Source: Siphonodentalium dalli (Eukaryota > Mollusca > Scaphopoda > Gadilida > Siphonodentaliidae). Taken from it: a stretch of DNA of 64,000 nucleotides. Position numbers and translations under genes: made by a program. Within the stretch, counting starts at the first letter, position 1. Every line of letters begins with the position of its first letter. The stretch lies in NCBI GenBank assembly GCA_032622095.1, contig CP136066.1, positions 59,052,609 to 59,116,608 of the forward strand, in the 5' to 3' direction. Under the pieces are notes generated by a model, which saw only the letters and a list, made by a program, of their open reading frames with translations, was not told the DNA's origin and made no database searches. Positions 11,053 to 23,159 of the stretch are shown here, piece after piece.

Positions 11053-12670
11053 ATTAGGTAGGATACACACATGCATGTAATTTCTGTATGTAAAATACAT
11101 GTATTTTACATAGCCACACCAATAATTGACAACATTAATCACCTGCGCGCGAGCGGTTCGTTGTTAACAGGCCAGACAAGCGAGCAGTGCTAAGCGAAGT
11201 CAAATTGTCTTCTATCAGCACATTTAAGGCCAGTCCAAAACATATCTTCTCTCACGGATACGGAAATTAGTCAAGTCTGTGTGATATCTGGCATTTTATT
11301 AATGCATGACCACCATAAGCCATACGTCTGGCATATACAGGCTTGATGTAGAACATTTTCAATCATGCATGATGCTTGTTTGGGTGGGGTCTCGAAAGCT
11401 TCAAATCACTAAGGGACTTAGTTGAATGTATCGGTCGGAATAATCTGGGCACGAAGGTACAATATGATATGTTTTACTTAAATAGCTCAGAGTTAGCCAC
11501 CCCCGCCCAGTAGCTTTCGGGGTCATATATAGCCCCTGCATGCGTCGGGGAAATCCTGATCCACCACTGCGATAAATAAGAGAGAACTGGTAATTATTTA
11601 AATAGAAAGTCTACCATATGGGTTATCCCACGAACAATTATTTTAAGTGGCCTGGCGACTCGGTCCAAGATAACTGCTTTGCTTATCTACATTCCGGCTT
11701 AATTGGAACTAGAACTCAGTGCGTTCAACACGTAGGCAATGATTGGGTTGACACATATTACATCGTCTGTATGATCCATGTAAAACGCCAAATACACGAT
11801 AATTACAGAGATTACATGCATGATTGTGTGTATCCACCCTTAGGGTGGATACACACATGCATGTAATCTCTGTAATTATCGTGTATTTGGCGTTTTACAT
11901 GGATCATACAGACCATGTAATATGTGTCCGTTGACAACCCAATCATTGCGGCTATGTTTGACCACAGTGAGCCAAGCTCTGAGCGTGCAGAGAACCATTG
12001 ACTGAACGAAGTCGTCAGGCCGCTTAGAATAATTGTTCGCGCGATAACCCAAATGTTGGACTCTCTGTTTAAATCATTGTCAGTCTTCTCTTGATTTTTA
12101 TACCGATGATGGCCCCAGGAGTTCCCCAACCCAGGGGCTATGATCCCCAACATGGGGGCAATATTATCAGGATTTCCTGACGAAGGGGCTAAATATTACC
12201 CCCGACTTGGGGCTATATATGATCCCGAAAGCTACCAGACGGGGTGGCTAACTCTGAGCTATTTAAGTAAAACATATATTGTACCTTCTTGCCCAGATTA
12301 TTCCGACCGATACATTCAACTAAGTCACTTAGCGATGTGAAGCTTTCGAAACCCCACGCCAAGCAAGCATCATGGTCGAAAATGTTCTATATCAAGCCTG
12401 TATATACCAGATGTGTAGCTTTTGTTGATGTGCATTAATAAAATGTCAGATATCACACAGACTTAACTAATTTCCACATCCGTAAGAGAAGACATGTTTT
12501 GGACTGGCCTTTAATGTCCTGATAGCAGATAATTTGACTTCGCTTATGACTACTCACTTGTCTGGCCTGTTAACAATGAACCGCTCGCGTCAATTACTGG
12601 TGTGGTCATGTAAAATACATGTATTTTACATACAGAGATTACATGCATGTGTGTATCCACCCTAATTAGG
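11053..12670. mobile_element. Near-palindromic 1.6 kb element nested in the foldback
   Basis: The whole element is two inverted arms of about 790 and 830 bases that meet at CCACCCTTAGGGTGG (centre near 11841). The outer ends are ATTAGGTAGGATACACAC on the left and the complement of GTGTGTATCCACCCTAAT on the right. Matching landmarks include ACAGGCCAGACAAG with CTTGTCTGGCCTGT and GGCGTTTTACATGGATCATA with its complement at the centre. The motif ACACACATGCATGTAAT also occurs at both the outer ends and the centre. The long ORFs in each arm are palindrome shadows. Confidence 0.85.
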
Positions 12671-14759
12671 GTTTATCATCAAATCCTTCTATAAAGATAA
12701 CAATTCATCCGATAATCACATGAACAGTAACAAGCGGGCGCAAATTACGTTTACGTACATGATCATATTATCAAATATTTGGAGAAAGACAAACCAACCA
12801 AAATAAAAAACACTTAGCGAAATTCCGAGAATGACTTAAATAGTTTAATTTGCTGAATCGTGCATCGTGTATCGATCTCCAGTGCGCATTTTGACCGGTA
12901 ATAATAGAGGATGGTCATTAACCGTTACAAATAATCATGCACTCGATGCGATACGAAGTGATGTTGTAATGTTCAATACTACCATATGACTATCATATCA
13001 CTATTAATATATTGTGATAGTCTTGAATGTGCAGTCCTCCTTAACATGTCCTTTTGAATTTCCACCAACATTTTCAGAGAGCCTTGCAATAGTTTTGGCC
13101 AAATGAAACATTAAATAACAGAATCACTAACTGTTGTTATATGCAGTAACGCAAAAGACAAAAATGGCATACATTTTGAAATACAGCAAATAAGATATCT
13201 AATCGATCTCTGGTTTTGAGAAAGTGGGATATGAGTCCACGAGCAATCAAAGTTCACACATCATAGTAACTACCTATTAACGTAACACGGAAGTCATCAT
13301 CGCACACACACAAAATGCTCTTTAATGGCATAAATCAATGTCCATATAATGCAATCAGCGTAAATATAGGTTATAAATATGCGTTATAGTGATCTAGAGG
13401 TTGCTGGTTTGTATAATCGTCCGAGTTTCGGCTCAGCGTGAAATAAGAGAATAACACCGCATACCTATACATATAAGTTGTTCTCGCCATATGTTGCTTG
13501 ATGTGTATGTTTTTCCGTTCATTGATATTTTAGTCTCGACTAATATGTTAGTTAAATTGTTGTGAATGTCAATCGGATTCATATATGTTACAAACAGAAG
13601 ATATTGAGTTCCCTGGCTAGACTAATGAAATTGAATCTTCTATATCTCTGGTGGATATCATATCTGTATTAGTTCTTAGGGACGTGGGTCCGGACTACAT
13701 GTGTAGTAATATCTCTCATGCTAATACATTTTATTGATACATAGGTGATAGTGCGATAATCTCACTGAACATGCACATGAGTGTTCCATTTATGATCGCC
13801 GTTAGATTCTATTCATAATCACGCAACTCACTAGCAAACCAGAATGTCACTGAAAAAAGTTGTTTTGTCCACGGTTCTTTTGAGTAAGGTGGCATTTGAA
13901 ATGGATAAAATGGTAAGTAATGAAAAACTGTAGGCTAGTAGCAAATATAAACACAATTGAAATGGTGACAGGCATAAGGCAATTCACAATAAACACTAGT
14001 CATTAGTCTTGACATATAGATATTCAAATTGTGTTAATGGTTTGGTCTATGGCGACTTGGCCATATCACGACATACATTGTATTCTTATGGGTGGCGGAA
14101 AGACAGCGCCGATCTTACCGCGGAATCAATATACTCAGTCCACACATAAACCACCTACCCCCAAAATGGCACAGATATTCGAAAGTTAATTTTCACTTAA
14201 CATGGACCTCATATCAGTGTTGCTGATCGGGATTCATAACACCTTCGTCGTTGATCTAGTGTTTTAGGGGGATACAAGTAAATGAGTGTAAATCAGAGTG
14301 ATGTAATCAACTCAAAATCACTGGCAAAAAGTGTTGTGTTCCTGTTCACCCAGTAGGGTCCTTTGCGTTTCTCAAGAAAAACTGGACATGCCATGCTCAA
14401 GTATCCATTGCTGTACATGCATAGGTTCACATTGTATGACTCATATTCAATGAAAATGTGGGAATTATAAATGTATTTCTCATATCCATCTGTCTCTATG
14501 TTTCTATGAACATGTCGTCTCTGGAGTCATGTTTGACCTTTAGTCACTGAACGTTAATTGAATGGTTGGCTATCAGAGCCATGTAGTTTTTATGATTGAT
14601 AAAAGCAACTGTTGCTCATATTTATGAAGATAACATATATGTTGATTGCCATTTAACAATGGAAACACACATTCTAGCTAATACATCGCATAAGTAATAC
14701 TATATGAGACGTTCTTTGCCCGCATATCGTATTAGAAACTGTTGTTCACAAAGTATTGA
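12671..14759. other. Foldback interior, no recognised gene
   Basis: AT-rich sequence without a supported ORF, repeat array or RNA gene. The 75-codon frame at 14704-14931 overlaps the start of the right arm and is not conserved in the left arm. Confidence 0.4.
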
Positions 14760-16208
14760 CATTAAACTTAACTGCCATGTTGGCCGCCATTATGGCGCAA
14801 TAGTGGGCGTGACTTCAAACTTCTGTTTCTTTATCGTATTCAGCACAAATGAAATCAAAAATGTATGCTCATTTCTTTTTGGCCTGTACTACAATCCCCA
14901 GCGGCCCATTTGTTTGGAAGTTTGTGACTGAGGGGTGGTTAAGTGTTTTGTCTAATTATTTCATCAAGTGATAATATGGATTAATGCTGAATCTAATGTT
15001 TGATATGAAATATTCTATGTAGTCAGTAAAATGATATATAATATACCACTGGGGACGTTCCTTTTCTGTATTTGTCGTATGCCGTTCACTACGTTTTAAA
15101 ATTAAAATTGGCCGCCATATTGAACGCCATCTTGGATTATGATACTCTTCTAATAACAAATATGGATGGCAATTTTCTCTGGTCAATTTGCATGTGTATT
15201 CTACATTAAATAAAACAAAATACTGCGCATTATGCGATCATTCGTGGTTCCAATCCCAGGGGATAACTTTAGTTCGAATTTTATGACATTGACTGGCGGA
15301 ATAAATTTTTGACTATTATTTTACCAATTGATAAGATGTTATTGGTAAAACTAATGTTTCATATGAAATGCTATTCTATATGGTCATTAAAATAATATAC
15401 ATTTTACCACTGGGGACGTTCCTTTTCTGGATTTTTCGTATGTCGCTTCACTTAGTCTTAAAATAAAAACTGAATGCCATATTGGACGCCATCTTGGATT
15501 TAGACACTCTTCTAATAGTGCATATGGTTGGAAATTCGCATTTTACACTTGTTATGTGTGTGCTACATTAAATAAAAGGAAATGCTACGCCGTATTCTAT
15601 CATTCTGGTATCTAATCCCCGGCGATGGCTATACTTAGCATTTTATGACATTGGGGAGGGTTAAGTTTTTGCCTATTATTGCAATATTTGTAGGATCAGA
15701 AAAATAAATTTAATACCTCCCGGTAGAATATATTCCAGTCTTTCCAAACATATATGACAAGGTAAGCTCAATCCAGCGTGCTAGTTTTGTACAGAGTTGA
15801 CGGGCGACAGTTTATCTGAATCGTCATGATTTTTTGACTCAGAACGTTACATTCTCCACCATTACGTCGTGAAATCTCAAACAAACCAGAATAAAATAAC
15901 AACGGTCCAATCTAGTATCACCATGTCCCCCATAATAACAAATAGAACGTTCTGTTTTTGGTGATGTGATTAACTTTTAACCAATGGTGTATAGCTGGTC
16001 AACCGCTGAAAACAGGCTAATTTTTCGGTAGGGTACCTTCATAAATAGTCTTACCATACATAGTTGTCACCAATTCCGGTAAGGCCAAGAATCATTTTCA
16101 TAAATTATATATGTTTACCTTCCAGAAAAAGTTGGTTTCAACTTGTTCTACCCAGGGTAGGGGTATCTCGAAAACTAAGGCCCTTTTTTGATTTGGCCGC
16201 TCCTCTAA
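14760..16208 (-). repeat. Right arm of foldback element 8573-16208
   Basis: This is the inverted partner of 8573-9905. It has the subunit words GCCATATTGAACGCCATC (15113) and GCCATATTGGACGCCATC (15476), each followed by TTGGAT and ACTCTTCTAATA, and CTGGGGACGTTCCTTTTCTG twice (15051, 15411). The outer 200 bases match the left end most closely. The ORF 14956-15186 is an arm shadow. Confidence 0.75.
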
Positions 16209-17163
16209 TTTAGTTGTCAGTTGATTGACATTGTTGATAATCAAGTGAGTCACAATTTGCTACCCTTTCGAGACATCAGAGAGTTGAACACAAGAAACAC
16301 ATTTGATAGCAATGAATTTCATTTTTTTCTTGAAAACATGGTCGAAACCCGAAAAGTTATGTCAACTCTGATTTCATGTTTGTGATAGAAAACAATCAAA
16401 TATTTCCAGTAATGTTAACGATTACTATATTGAAAGTTAACCAAGGTGCATCACAGATGTAATGATTAAATGCATAGTGGGCATATTCGCCACTATTGTT
16501 CACCAACCACATCCTGTAAACGTTTCCAGTGCACACAGGAGCAATATCTACCATTTTGCTTTTTTGGCCGCCATTTTGATGACCAATTTGAACAAAAGGA
16601 ATAACTGTGGTCATATTCAGGAAAATATTCATAGGTAATGCTTCACTTACATATCCCAGTTCTGCCCATTTTTGTAACATTTTGTACCGTGTTCTGTAAA
16701 CTCGACATTTTCAGTGATCGGAATGGGGTGGAGCCCCAAAATTAAACATTTATTTGCTCCAATGATCGGTTTACGTGAAAAATAAAAATAAATAAAGCCA
16801 CAATTCTCCACCAGTTCCAAACAGCAGAAATTAATCTACAGAATATCAGTGAAAAATAGTCAAATGTTCCACTTGTGGTTGCCATTTTGATGGGAGTTCC
16901 GCTAAAAAGATGGCATTATGTCCTATTTTCACAACAATGTATACCTTTGTATACATTTAATAATATTATCTCATTATAGTTGACTGACTTAGTGCCTCGT
17001 CTGAATAACGACGGCCATGTTAGACGCCATCTTGCTTGGTGTCTACGCGGCCACTTTTTCATGCTAACATTGCTTAAAAGTTGAGGGACATAATAAGGAA
17101 GAAAATTAAAAATAATCCTTCCAGGTTCCCCGACTATATAGTCTCCATTTAAAGTAAACTAAC
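16209..17163. other. Degenerate repeat flank, gene A intron 2
   Basis: There are scattered copies of GCCGCCATTTTGATG- and GACGCCATCTTG-like words (16568, 16880, 17024) related to the arm subrepeats. The 94-codon minus ORF at 16396-16680 shows no family motif. The donor of gene A exon 2 lies at the right edge. Confidence 0.45.
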
Positions 17164-17221
17164 ATGTCCATGAACAAGATATTGTGCCAGACAGGCCATC
17201 TGCTTGGCATGCCAGACTCCA
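17164..17221 (-). pseudogene. Dermatopontin-family gene A, exon 2 remnant (3' part only)
   Basis: On the minus strand the frame reads WSLACQADGLSGTISCSWT and runs into a donor gttagt in phase 1. It aligns directly with the end of gene B exon 2, WSLACKPDGLYGKRYCTWS plus gttagt, with both Cys and the Trp kept. DNA identity is high around CCATCTG.TT.GCA.GCCAGACTCCA. Upstream of the Trp codon the match stops abruptly at about 17222, where the GGTTGGAAATTT subrepeat begins. The EDR motif and everything 5' of it are therefore missing. I could not find the missing part on the minus strand up to 41 kb. The simplest reading is that a repeat insertion and rearrangement destroyed the exon, so gene A is probably a pseudogene; a replaced or distant 5' exon cannot be excluded. 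Confidence 0.7.
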
Positions 17222-18050
17222 TGGGGGTCCGGTTGGAAATTTCTAACACCTGGAGAGGCCAGTCCAGATTCTAGGATTATTCAATTTCAGGTTCAGATTA
17301 AAAACTTGACTCACACACAGCGACGTGGCGACAGGGGGGTGGTGTCTCACCCGCCCTAACTTTGGTCAAAATGTTCAACAGTTGGAAATTTCATACCTGA
17401 CACAACATTAGTTGGAAATTTCACACCAACAATAGGTTGAAAATGTTCTTGTTGTTTGATTTTCAAACAATTTATTGCGGGGAATTTATTGTTTTTGGAC
17501 CAATATTTGCATATTTTCATACATTTGGTCAACATTTTGGACTGAAATGGCCATCAGTGTCCTGGTCCCGCCTCCTTGGCCAGTCAAAAACTGCTAGTTA
17601 ATTTAAGAAAACAATATTTCCCTACATATGGTCAATATTGTCATTGGAATTGTCATCAGTTGGAAATTTTCCAACCTAAGTGGGGGTGTCGGGTTTGAAA
17701 TTTCAAACTCTAGGAAGGCGTGAGGCTAGTCTAAATGCTAGGAATTTGCGATTTTCTTGTTCAGATTTCAAAATTTTCGCACACCCGGCCGAACCATGGT
17801 TGGCCCGTTGTGCCATGGTCCCTCCCCCGTGGCCAATAAAAACTGCTATATAGTTTAAGAAAACAATATTTTACTACATTTGGTCAAAATTTTGGACTGA
17901 AATGGTCATCAGTTGGAGAATTTTCCAACGTAAGGGTGAGTATGAGTTTTGAAATTTCCAACACTAAGAAAGCTTGAGGCCAGTCTAGATTCTACGATTT
18001 GCGTTTTTCTTGTTTAGTTTTCAAAATTTCCATTTTGTATATTCAGCGCT
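17222..18050. mobile_element. hAT-like subrepeats, truncated copy
   Basis: Two to three subunits of about 280 bases contain GGTTGGAAATTT, then a GAGGC(C)AGTCTAGATTCTA-like run, CTTGTTCAGATTTCAAAA and TTTGGTCAAAATTTTGGACT. The same subunits, inverted, fill the hAT element at 38603-39722. Near 17319 a sequence like that element's terminus (CAGCGACGTGGC against CAGGGATGTGGC) is present, but no matching right end or target duplication was found, so this copy looks incomplete. It abuts and apparently truncates exon 2 of gene A. Confidence 0.6.
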
Positions 18051-18054
18051 GTTT

Positions 18055-18515
18055 TTAAAGGTACTCAATCCGATCAGACGGTCCCCATATCATCAAGTTA
18101 CAACAACAACAACATTTCTTCAAAATACGCTTTTGTTATCAGAATCGATAAATTACAAAATAAAGCTAAACGCTGTCAATTGTGGTATAAAATTTCCCAA
18201 AACGTGTTATCAACATGTTGTTCAACGAAATATGGTCAGATTATCACTTGAGTATCACGAAATTTGGCCGTATTACCACTTGATTTTAGAGTTATCCATC
18301 TTCATCCGCAATTTTGTCCGAGACCGTCGGTTTGACAAATGTTTTTGGGCCACAAATAATTGCACATCTGGAGAAATAACAAACTTTAAAAATCGATATC
18401 TGATCACTCTGAGCTTTGATGGGTGGGTTCCTCGACTGGAATCAAATTTGTTTTTACCCCCGAAGCCAAAGAAATAGTAATTTGGGAGCGTTAATTCGGA
18501 TAATGCATATTTACT
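18055..18515. mobile_element. TTAA-type MITE, copy 2 (right end decayed)
   Basis: TTAAAGGTACTCAATCCGAT at 18055 matches the left terminus of the MITE family, and the interior follows the same order to GGGAGCGTTAATTCGGAT. The expected GAGTACCTTTAA is replaced by AATGCATATTTAC, which is also seen at the end of copy 3. The 155-codon ORF over it is not supported. Confidence 0.7.
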
Positions 18516-20245
18516 GGCTTGAATGGCCAACTCTGTACACCGTGTTAATCAAGGCTCACACAATTCACATACGAACCAAGTTTTCCAAATGCAAACATCC
18601 CCCGTAGAGTGGCCGTGGGGTACTGTTAACCAAAATAATAGCCAAGAAAGAATTTCCAACGCGTAAGTTAGACTGGAGTGGGTTGAATGTGACACACAAT
18701 AGTCATCAACTACGAATTGCGTGAACATCTCCAGACTAAACATTATGCTGGTGCAGCTTAGTGTAAACACTGCCTGTGGGGTTATACACGACTTCGCCAT
18801 TCCGCACTCTACATACCGTAAATTAGGGCCGATTAGATCGGCCCCTGGCACTGAAAGAGTTAAGATAAAATTAAAACTTATTGTGTAGAATTTATACACA
18901 TTTTTTCTAAGATTGTAGAACATCTGCAAGTTCCACTAACAGCCTTTATTACAACAAACTGGGTATTTCCAGGTGTACATGACCATTCTAAAGCGTATTG
19001 TAGCAATGCGTTTTTCTTCCCAATTGTTATTCCTATGATATAGCACCTCGCGCGCCAAGAGTATATGCCATCATATCATATTATCAACTGCACTCGAATC
19101 TTAACAATGGGTTTATTGGAACAGTGCCGACGGTGCACAAATAGATATACAATAGGCAATTGGAACAGTGCAGATGAATGGTGCATAATTAGATAGCTAT
19201 CAAAAGGAAAGTTTTCTACATAATAAGTCCGGGAGGTAATACGTGTCGGGATCTATAGCCAATGTTTCGTTCGTTGCGTTTTTCACAAACACTGGAGTTA
19301 TATATCAAAGGCGGGTTATTAAATCTCCAGATCACACCTTCGTGTTTTCAACAATATATTTTACCCCATTGTCTGTTAATGAACGGTAAAGTATGCGTTT
19401 ATACGACGAGCATAATACACATAATATTTATTTGAGACTTATATGTAGATTTCAATTTATTCTGCATTATTCTGAGATACTGAACTGTCCATATTCATTT
19501 GAAAACTGTCTAGATCAAGCTAGAATGAATGGTAACCGACAAAACACTTTAATAATATAAATGTTAGATTTAATTAAGAAAATACGCATGCCGGCAGCGG
19601 TCAGACATAGCGTTAGTTATCAGAATCAATTAATTGCAACAATATAATGTTAACCACTGTCAACTATTGTATCAAATTTCCCAAAACGTGTTATTTATCA
19701 ACATTTTGTTCAAAGAAATATGGCCGTATTATCACTTGAATATCACGAAATTTGGCCGTATTACCACTTGCTTTTAGAGTTATCCATCTTCACCCGCAAT
19801 TTCGTCCGAGACCGTCCGTTTGATGACGTTTTTCTGGGTCACAAATAATTGCACATCTCGAGAAATAACAAACTTCAAACATCGATATCTGATCACTGAG
19901 CTTTGACGGGTGGGTTTCTGGACTAGAATCGAGTATTTTGTTTACCCCCGAAGCCAAAAAAATATTAATTTAGGAGCGTTAATTCGAATAACGCATCTTT
20001 AACTTTGTACACCGTATTTATCAAGGCTCATACAGTTCGAACCAATTTTGAAGTTTTCCGCTTTACAGTCCAAACATCACAGATATAACGGCCGCGGGAT
20101 ACTCATAACCAAAACCTTACGTAACAAAAGAATTTTACCAACGCGTTGCTTACACAGGAGAAGTTGAGTGTGGCACACAATTGTCCACAACTGCGAATCG
20201 CCTGATCATCTGCCAAACTAAACATTACGTTGGTGTAGCTTGTTA
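18516..20245. repeat. Duplicated composite: MITE copy 3 and paired flanks
   Basis: The segment after MITE copy 2 (18516-18760: TGTACACCGT, AATCAAGGCTCA, CAACGCGTAAG, CTAAACATTATG) recurs after MITE copy 3 (20005-20240: TGTACACCGTATTTATCAAG, CAACGCGTTGC, CTAAACATTACG). MITE copy 3 occupies about 19608-20004 and lacks a clear left end. So a block of MITE plus flank exists twice in direct orientation. No gene is seen. Confidence 0.65.
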
Positions 20246-20712
20246 TACGATATAATACAACAATATGAAGTTACAGGATTTCTACTTCAGCAATTAAGGT
20301 AACGCTGATCACCCCACTCTCAATAACTATTTCTCGCAGATAGATATATTTATTTGTGCAATAAGCATAACATCATACAGTTAAACTAAAGGTACACAAT
20401 TAATGAACAGGGACTGCATGGCCAATACTGGCCGTCTTCCTGCAGTCCCTTAAATAAATAACAAATTATCCACTACCTGGCGGTAATTGTCAAGCAATAA
20501 GTATACATATACTATGTATAATATAATATAATATAATATAATATATAATATAATATATAATATAATATAATATAATATAATATAATATCCGCAGACCAGA
20601 TTCAATTGTACATATAGGCATCGGGTGTTAACTATAGAGATTGAATGTAAATAAGGACAGAAAGACAGTGAACGTTAATACTAGTCATACTATAGTCGTG
20701 GGCAATGTTCAG
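20246..20712. repeat. LINE-3'-tail-like segment and AT microsatellite
   Basis: At 20340-20455 the minus strand reads CAGGAAGACGGCCAGTATTG to GCACAAATAAATATATCTATC, which looks like the 3' tail of a non-LTR retrotransposon; no coding part is attached. GCAATTAAGGTAACGCTGA (20291) also occurs at 22261. A (TATAA)n microsatellite runs from about 20516 to 20588. Confidence 0.45.
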
Positions 20713-21613
20713 CCCCTGTCACACTCCGCTGCGATTAGGCCGGCGCTTGCATTGCGCTGAAAATGTACCAAAATATGAGTAACACGCAGGAGGAGCGTGG
20801 AAAACTGTCCAAAATTAAAAAACAAGGTATGCTCCTATTCCGTTTGCCATGTTTTATTGCGCTCTTATTATGACCCATTGCGTTCCTACTTTGTCAAGTC
20901 TCACGCGCTCTCATTGTGCTTCCTCTACGCTATAAACGTCCTTAGTGCGTCCAAGTCGCTGTCACTGTGTTGCTAGTACGTTCTCAATAAGTTTGCAAAA
21001 CGTTCTCTGCGTGGGCACGGAGAGTATAAATAGCGCCTCATGCGTGCTCCAGTCATAGTCAGTTTTTATGTTCCAACTAGTCTATTGTGGATTGTTGGGT
21101 ATATTCCCACAACATAAAAATTGACTATAATAAGAGCGCAATAAAAACGTGATAAGCCCATCATAAGCGGCATAGTTTTCCGCGCTCCTCCTGCGTGTTA
21201 CTCATATTTTGGTACTTTTTGGGCGCAATGTAAGCGCCGGTCTGCATGATCGCAGCGGAGTGTGACAGGGGTTTTTAAGCTTACTGCAGTCGCAGATGAC
21301 AAGATTGGCTTCTTACTGCGACCACGAGTAGCTTGTATGCATCCTTGCTACATCAACGGGACGCTCACGTCGCTGGCTTTTCGCTGCCACGGCGACAGTA
21401 CTGCGCCCTGGTCAGAACACCGAACCTCTGCGCTTGTTTTGTGCGGCGCTCTGGCACTCAGGGGCGATCATGGGTTCCTTCTCCCGTCCTAGCCAGTGTC
21501 AACTGCGTCACCAATGGGCTATTGGATACCTTAATGCGTTTAGCTTGGCGCTTTGATACTTTTTCAGCGCAATGCAAGCGCCGGCCTAATCGCAGCGGAG
21601 TGTGACTGGGGTT
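20713..21613. mobile_element. Inverted-terminal-repeat element with a third end copy
   Basis: CCCCTGTCACACTCCGCTGCGAT with GGCCGGCGCTTGCATTGCGC (20714-20755) is inverted at 21225-21271, giving an element of about 560 bases whose arms also share GAGTAACACGCAGGAGGAGCG. A third end (GCAATGCAAGCGCCGGCCTAATCGCAGCGGAGTG) lies at 21568-21611 in the same orientation as the second. The interior is GC-richer than its surroundings and has no transposase; the ORFs at 21262-21605 are unsupported. No clear target duplication was found. Confidence 0.7.
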
Positions 21614-22377
21614 TAAATTGCGTGCCATTATAGTAGCTGGTCACGTCGAGCTCATTACGATATATTTAATTGATACGTGTGCAAATTAATTGAACACGTT
21701 ATGACCAGACGGGTGAAATACCCAGCGAGAATGTCATCAATATCAATACGTAGAATTATAATATTTAGTTATAATGTTTAGTTATAATATTTAGTTCCAG
21801 GTGTTCTTTTTTAAATGTTCAAAATCATCTTTCTGGCTATTTAACTTTACTTTGGTATACACATACGTTCCAAATATATTTTCCAAATTTCTGTAAACCG
21901 CTCCTGTGTCATGCCTCACAACGTTATCACGATGGATGAGGAAACCAGCGCCTGTAAAAATTGAGCCCAGAACCATAAAATATCCCATTTTTAAAAAATG
22001 TTTTAAAGCTACCTTTCTTTTCCATCACGATATGCATGCAACTATGTTATGCACATATCATAAGAAAAATATATGTATGACGACAGAATAATCAGCCGTT
22101 TACAATCCTGTATTCCCTTGTTTACTTATATTACCAGTCGATCCTTCATACAAGTATTTTCCGACTAGTCCGGGGGTGGTATCTGCGCACCCAGTTTGTA
22201 GTTATCAGGTCTGACACCCATTCTGCCTTGTCTGACATATATAAACAATGCAAACATTCAGCAATTAAGGTAACGCTGAAGTGATCAATCAGTACACTTT
22301 TACATAACTAACTGTTTCTCGCAGCTGAAATTTAAAGACCCACTTAATTATCGAATTCCCAAATCACATTAAATAAA
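21614..22377. other. No recognised gene; repeat edges
   Basis: TTATAATATTTAGT is repeated at 21757-21796. AATTAAGGTAACGCTGA (22264) matches 20294. AAAGACCCACTTAATTATCGA (22336) is the complement of a tail also found at 29357 and 40045. The 61-65 codon ORFs have no motif. Confidence 0.4.
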
Positions 22378-23150
22378 ATATATACCATAGGGACATGACA
22401 ATCTGCGGGATGGGATGGGATATGGGACAAAACGACAATCTGCGGGACAGAATTTCAAATTGCGTGGGACGGCGGATATCTCGAGGAATACAGGGCGTAG
22501 GGAGCTCATTTTGGTGTCTAACGAAAGGCCCACGTTCGCCCTATCCACACATATTAACCCCGCCACTGACCGGACACCGAAAGTTACATTATCCGGTCGA
22601 CAACTGACCTAACATAAAATGCCACAAACACGAAAAACTGCGTTCGACATTAATGTTTAGAATTTAGATTTCTCGATGAATACACTAGCAAACAACAAGT
22701 TTTAGGTATCAAATAACGCAGTGGAATACTGTGCATTCGTTTTTAGCTACAATATGGCTGTTTTAGTGCGAATATTGTAATGGCGAACACGCAAACACGC
22801 TCCGATAAAACAGCTAAAAATAGACTCGATGTTTACAATTACAGGATCGATTTCAGCCGTTATATTCAATATAATGGGGCGAATAGTATATCAAAATGTA
22901 GAATTAGACACAGGGAATGTATTTTTTCCAAATGGGTCCACCAGGCGGTGAAATTGTTGCAGAAATTCGCTCCAAGATATTCGCACTTATTTTTATTTCA
23001 GTTGTGACTAAAAGCCCAGATGCCGGAGCCCAGCGACTAAAAGCCAAGTTACAAAATAGATCAACTGGTTTGAACGAATGAATATGTCAATGGTAAGACT
23101 ATTCAAAAGAATATTCAAATCAAATAGTGTTTATAGACTTAAAAACTTAT
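22378..23150 (+). repeat. Left arm of the satellite-bearing foldback
   Basis: Unique-looking arm sequence paired with 28040-28990. It includes duplicated short blocks (CAATCTGCGGGA twice). The right arm has an extra tandem copy of an inner block (AGTTGTCGA.C.AATAATG at 28556 and 28763), so the arms are not equal in length. The short ORFs here reappear as antisense ORFs in the other arm. Confidence 0.8.
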
Positions 23151-23159
23151 GTGTCCGCC

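Larger units (their letters stand above)
8573..16208. mobile_element. Large foldback element (7.6 kb)
   Basis: The ends are inverted copies: TTAGAGGAGCGGCCAAAT at 8573 and ATTTGGCCGCTCCTCTAA to 16208. Similarity continues inward for about 1.3-1.4 kb on each side, for example GGTAGGGTACCTTC, AAGACTATTTGTGAAGG and CCACTGGGGACGTTCC with their complements. The arms are built from subrepeats (see the arm entries). The middle carries a nested palindromic element and unique sequence with no transposase. Long arms made of tandem subrepeats recall foldback (FB/TU-type) elements; that assignment is an inference. Confidence 0.75.
1531..17163 (-). other. Gene A intron 2 (15.6 kb, filled by transposons)
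   Basis: The interval between the exon 2 remnant and exon 3 of gene A holds a hairpin MITE (1635-1860), a Helentron-like element (2525-5519), a 60 bp minisatellite, a piggyBac-type MITE and the large foldback element 8573-16208. Gene B's corresponding intron is 11.4 kb and also holds a foldback element. No other exon is recognised in it. Confidence 0.55.

Noticed and set aside
18010-18477. 155-codon plus-strand ORF
   Set aside because: It coincides with MITE copy 2 and is broken in the other copies.
20421-20450. EDG.YWPC-like minus-strand reading as a dermatopontin exon
   Set aside because: The surrounding Cys and GM-S-H-N motifs are absent and no splice sites fit; it fits better as a LINE tail.
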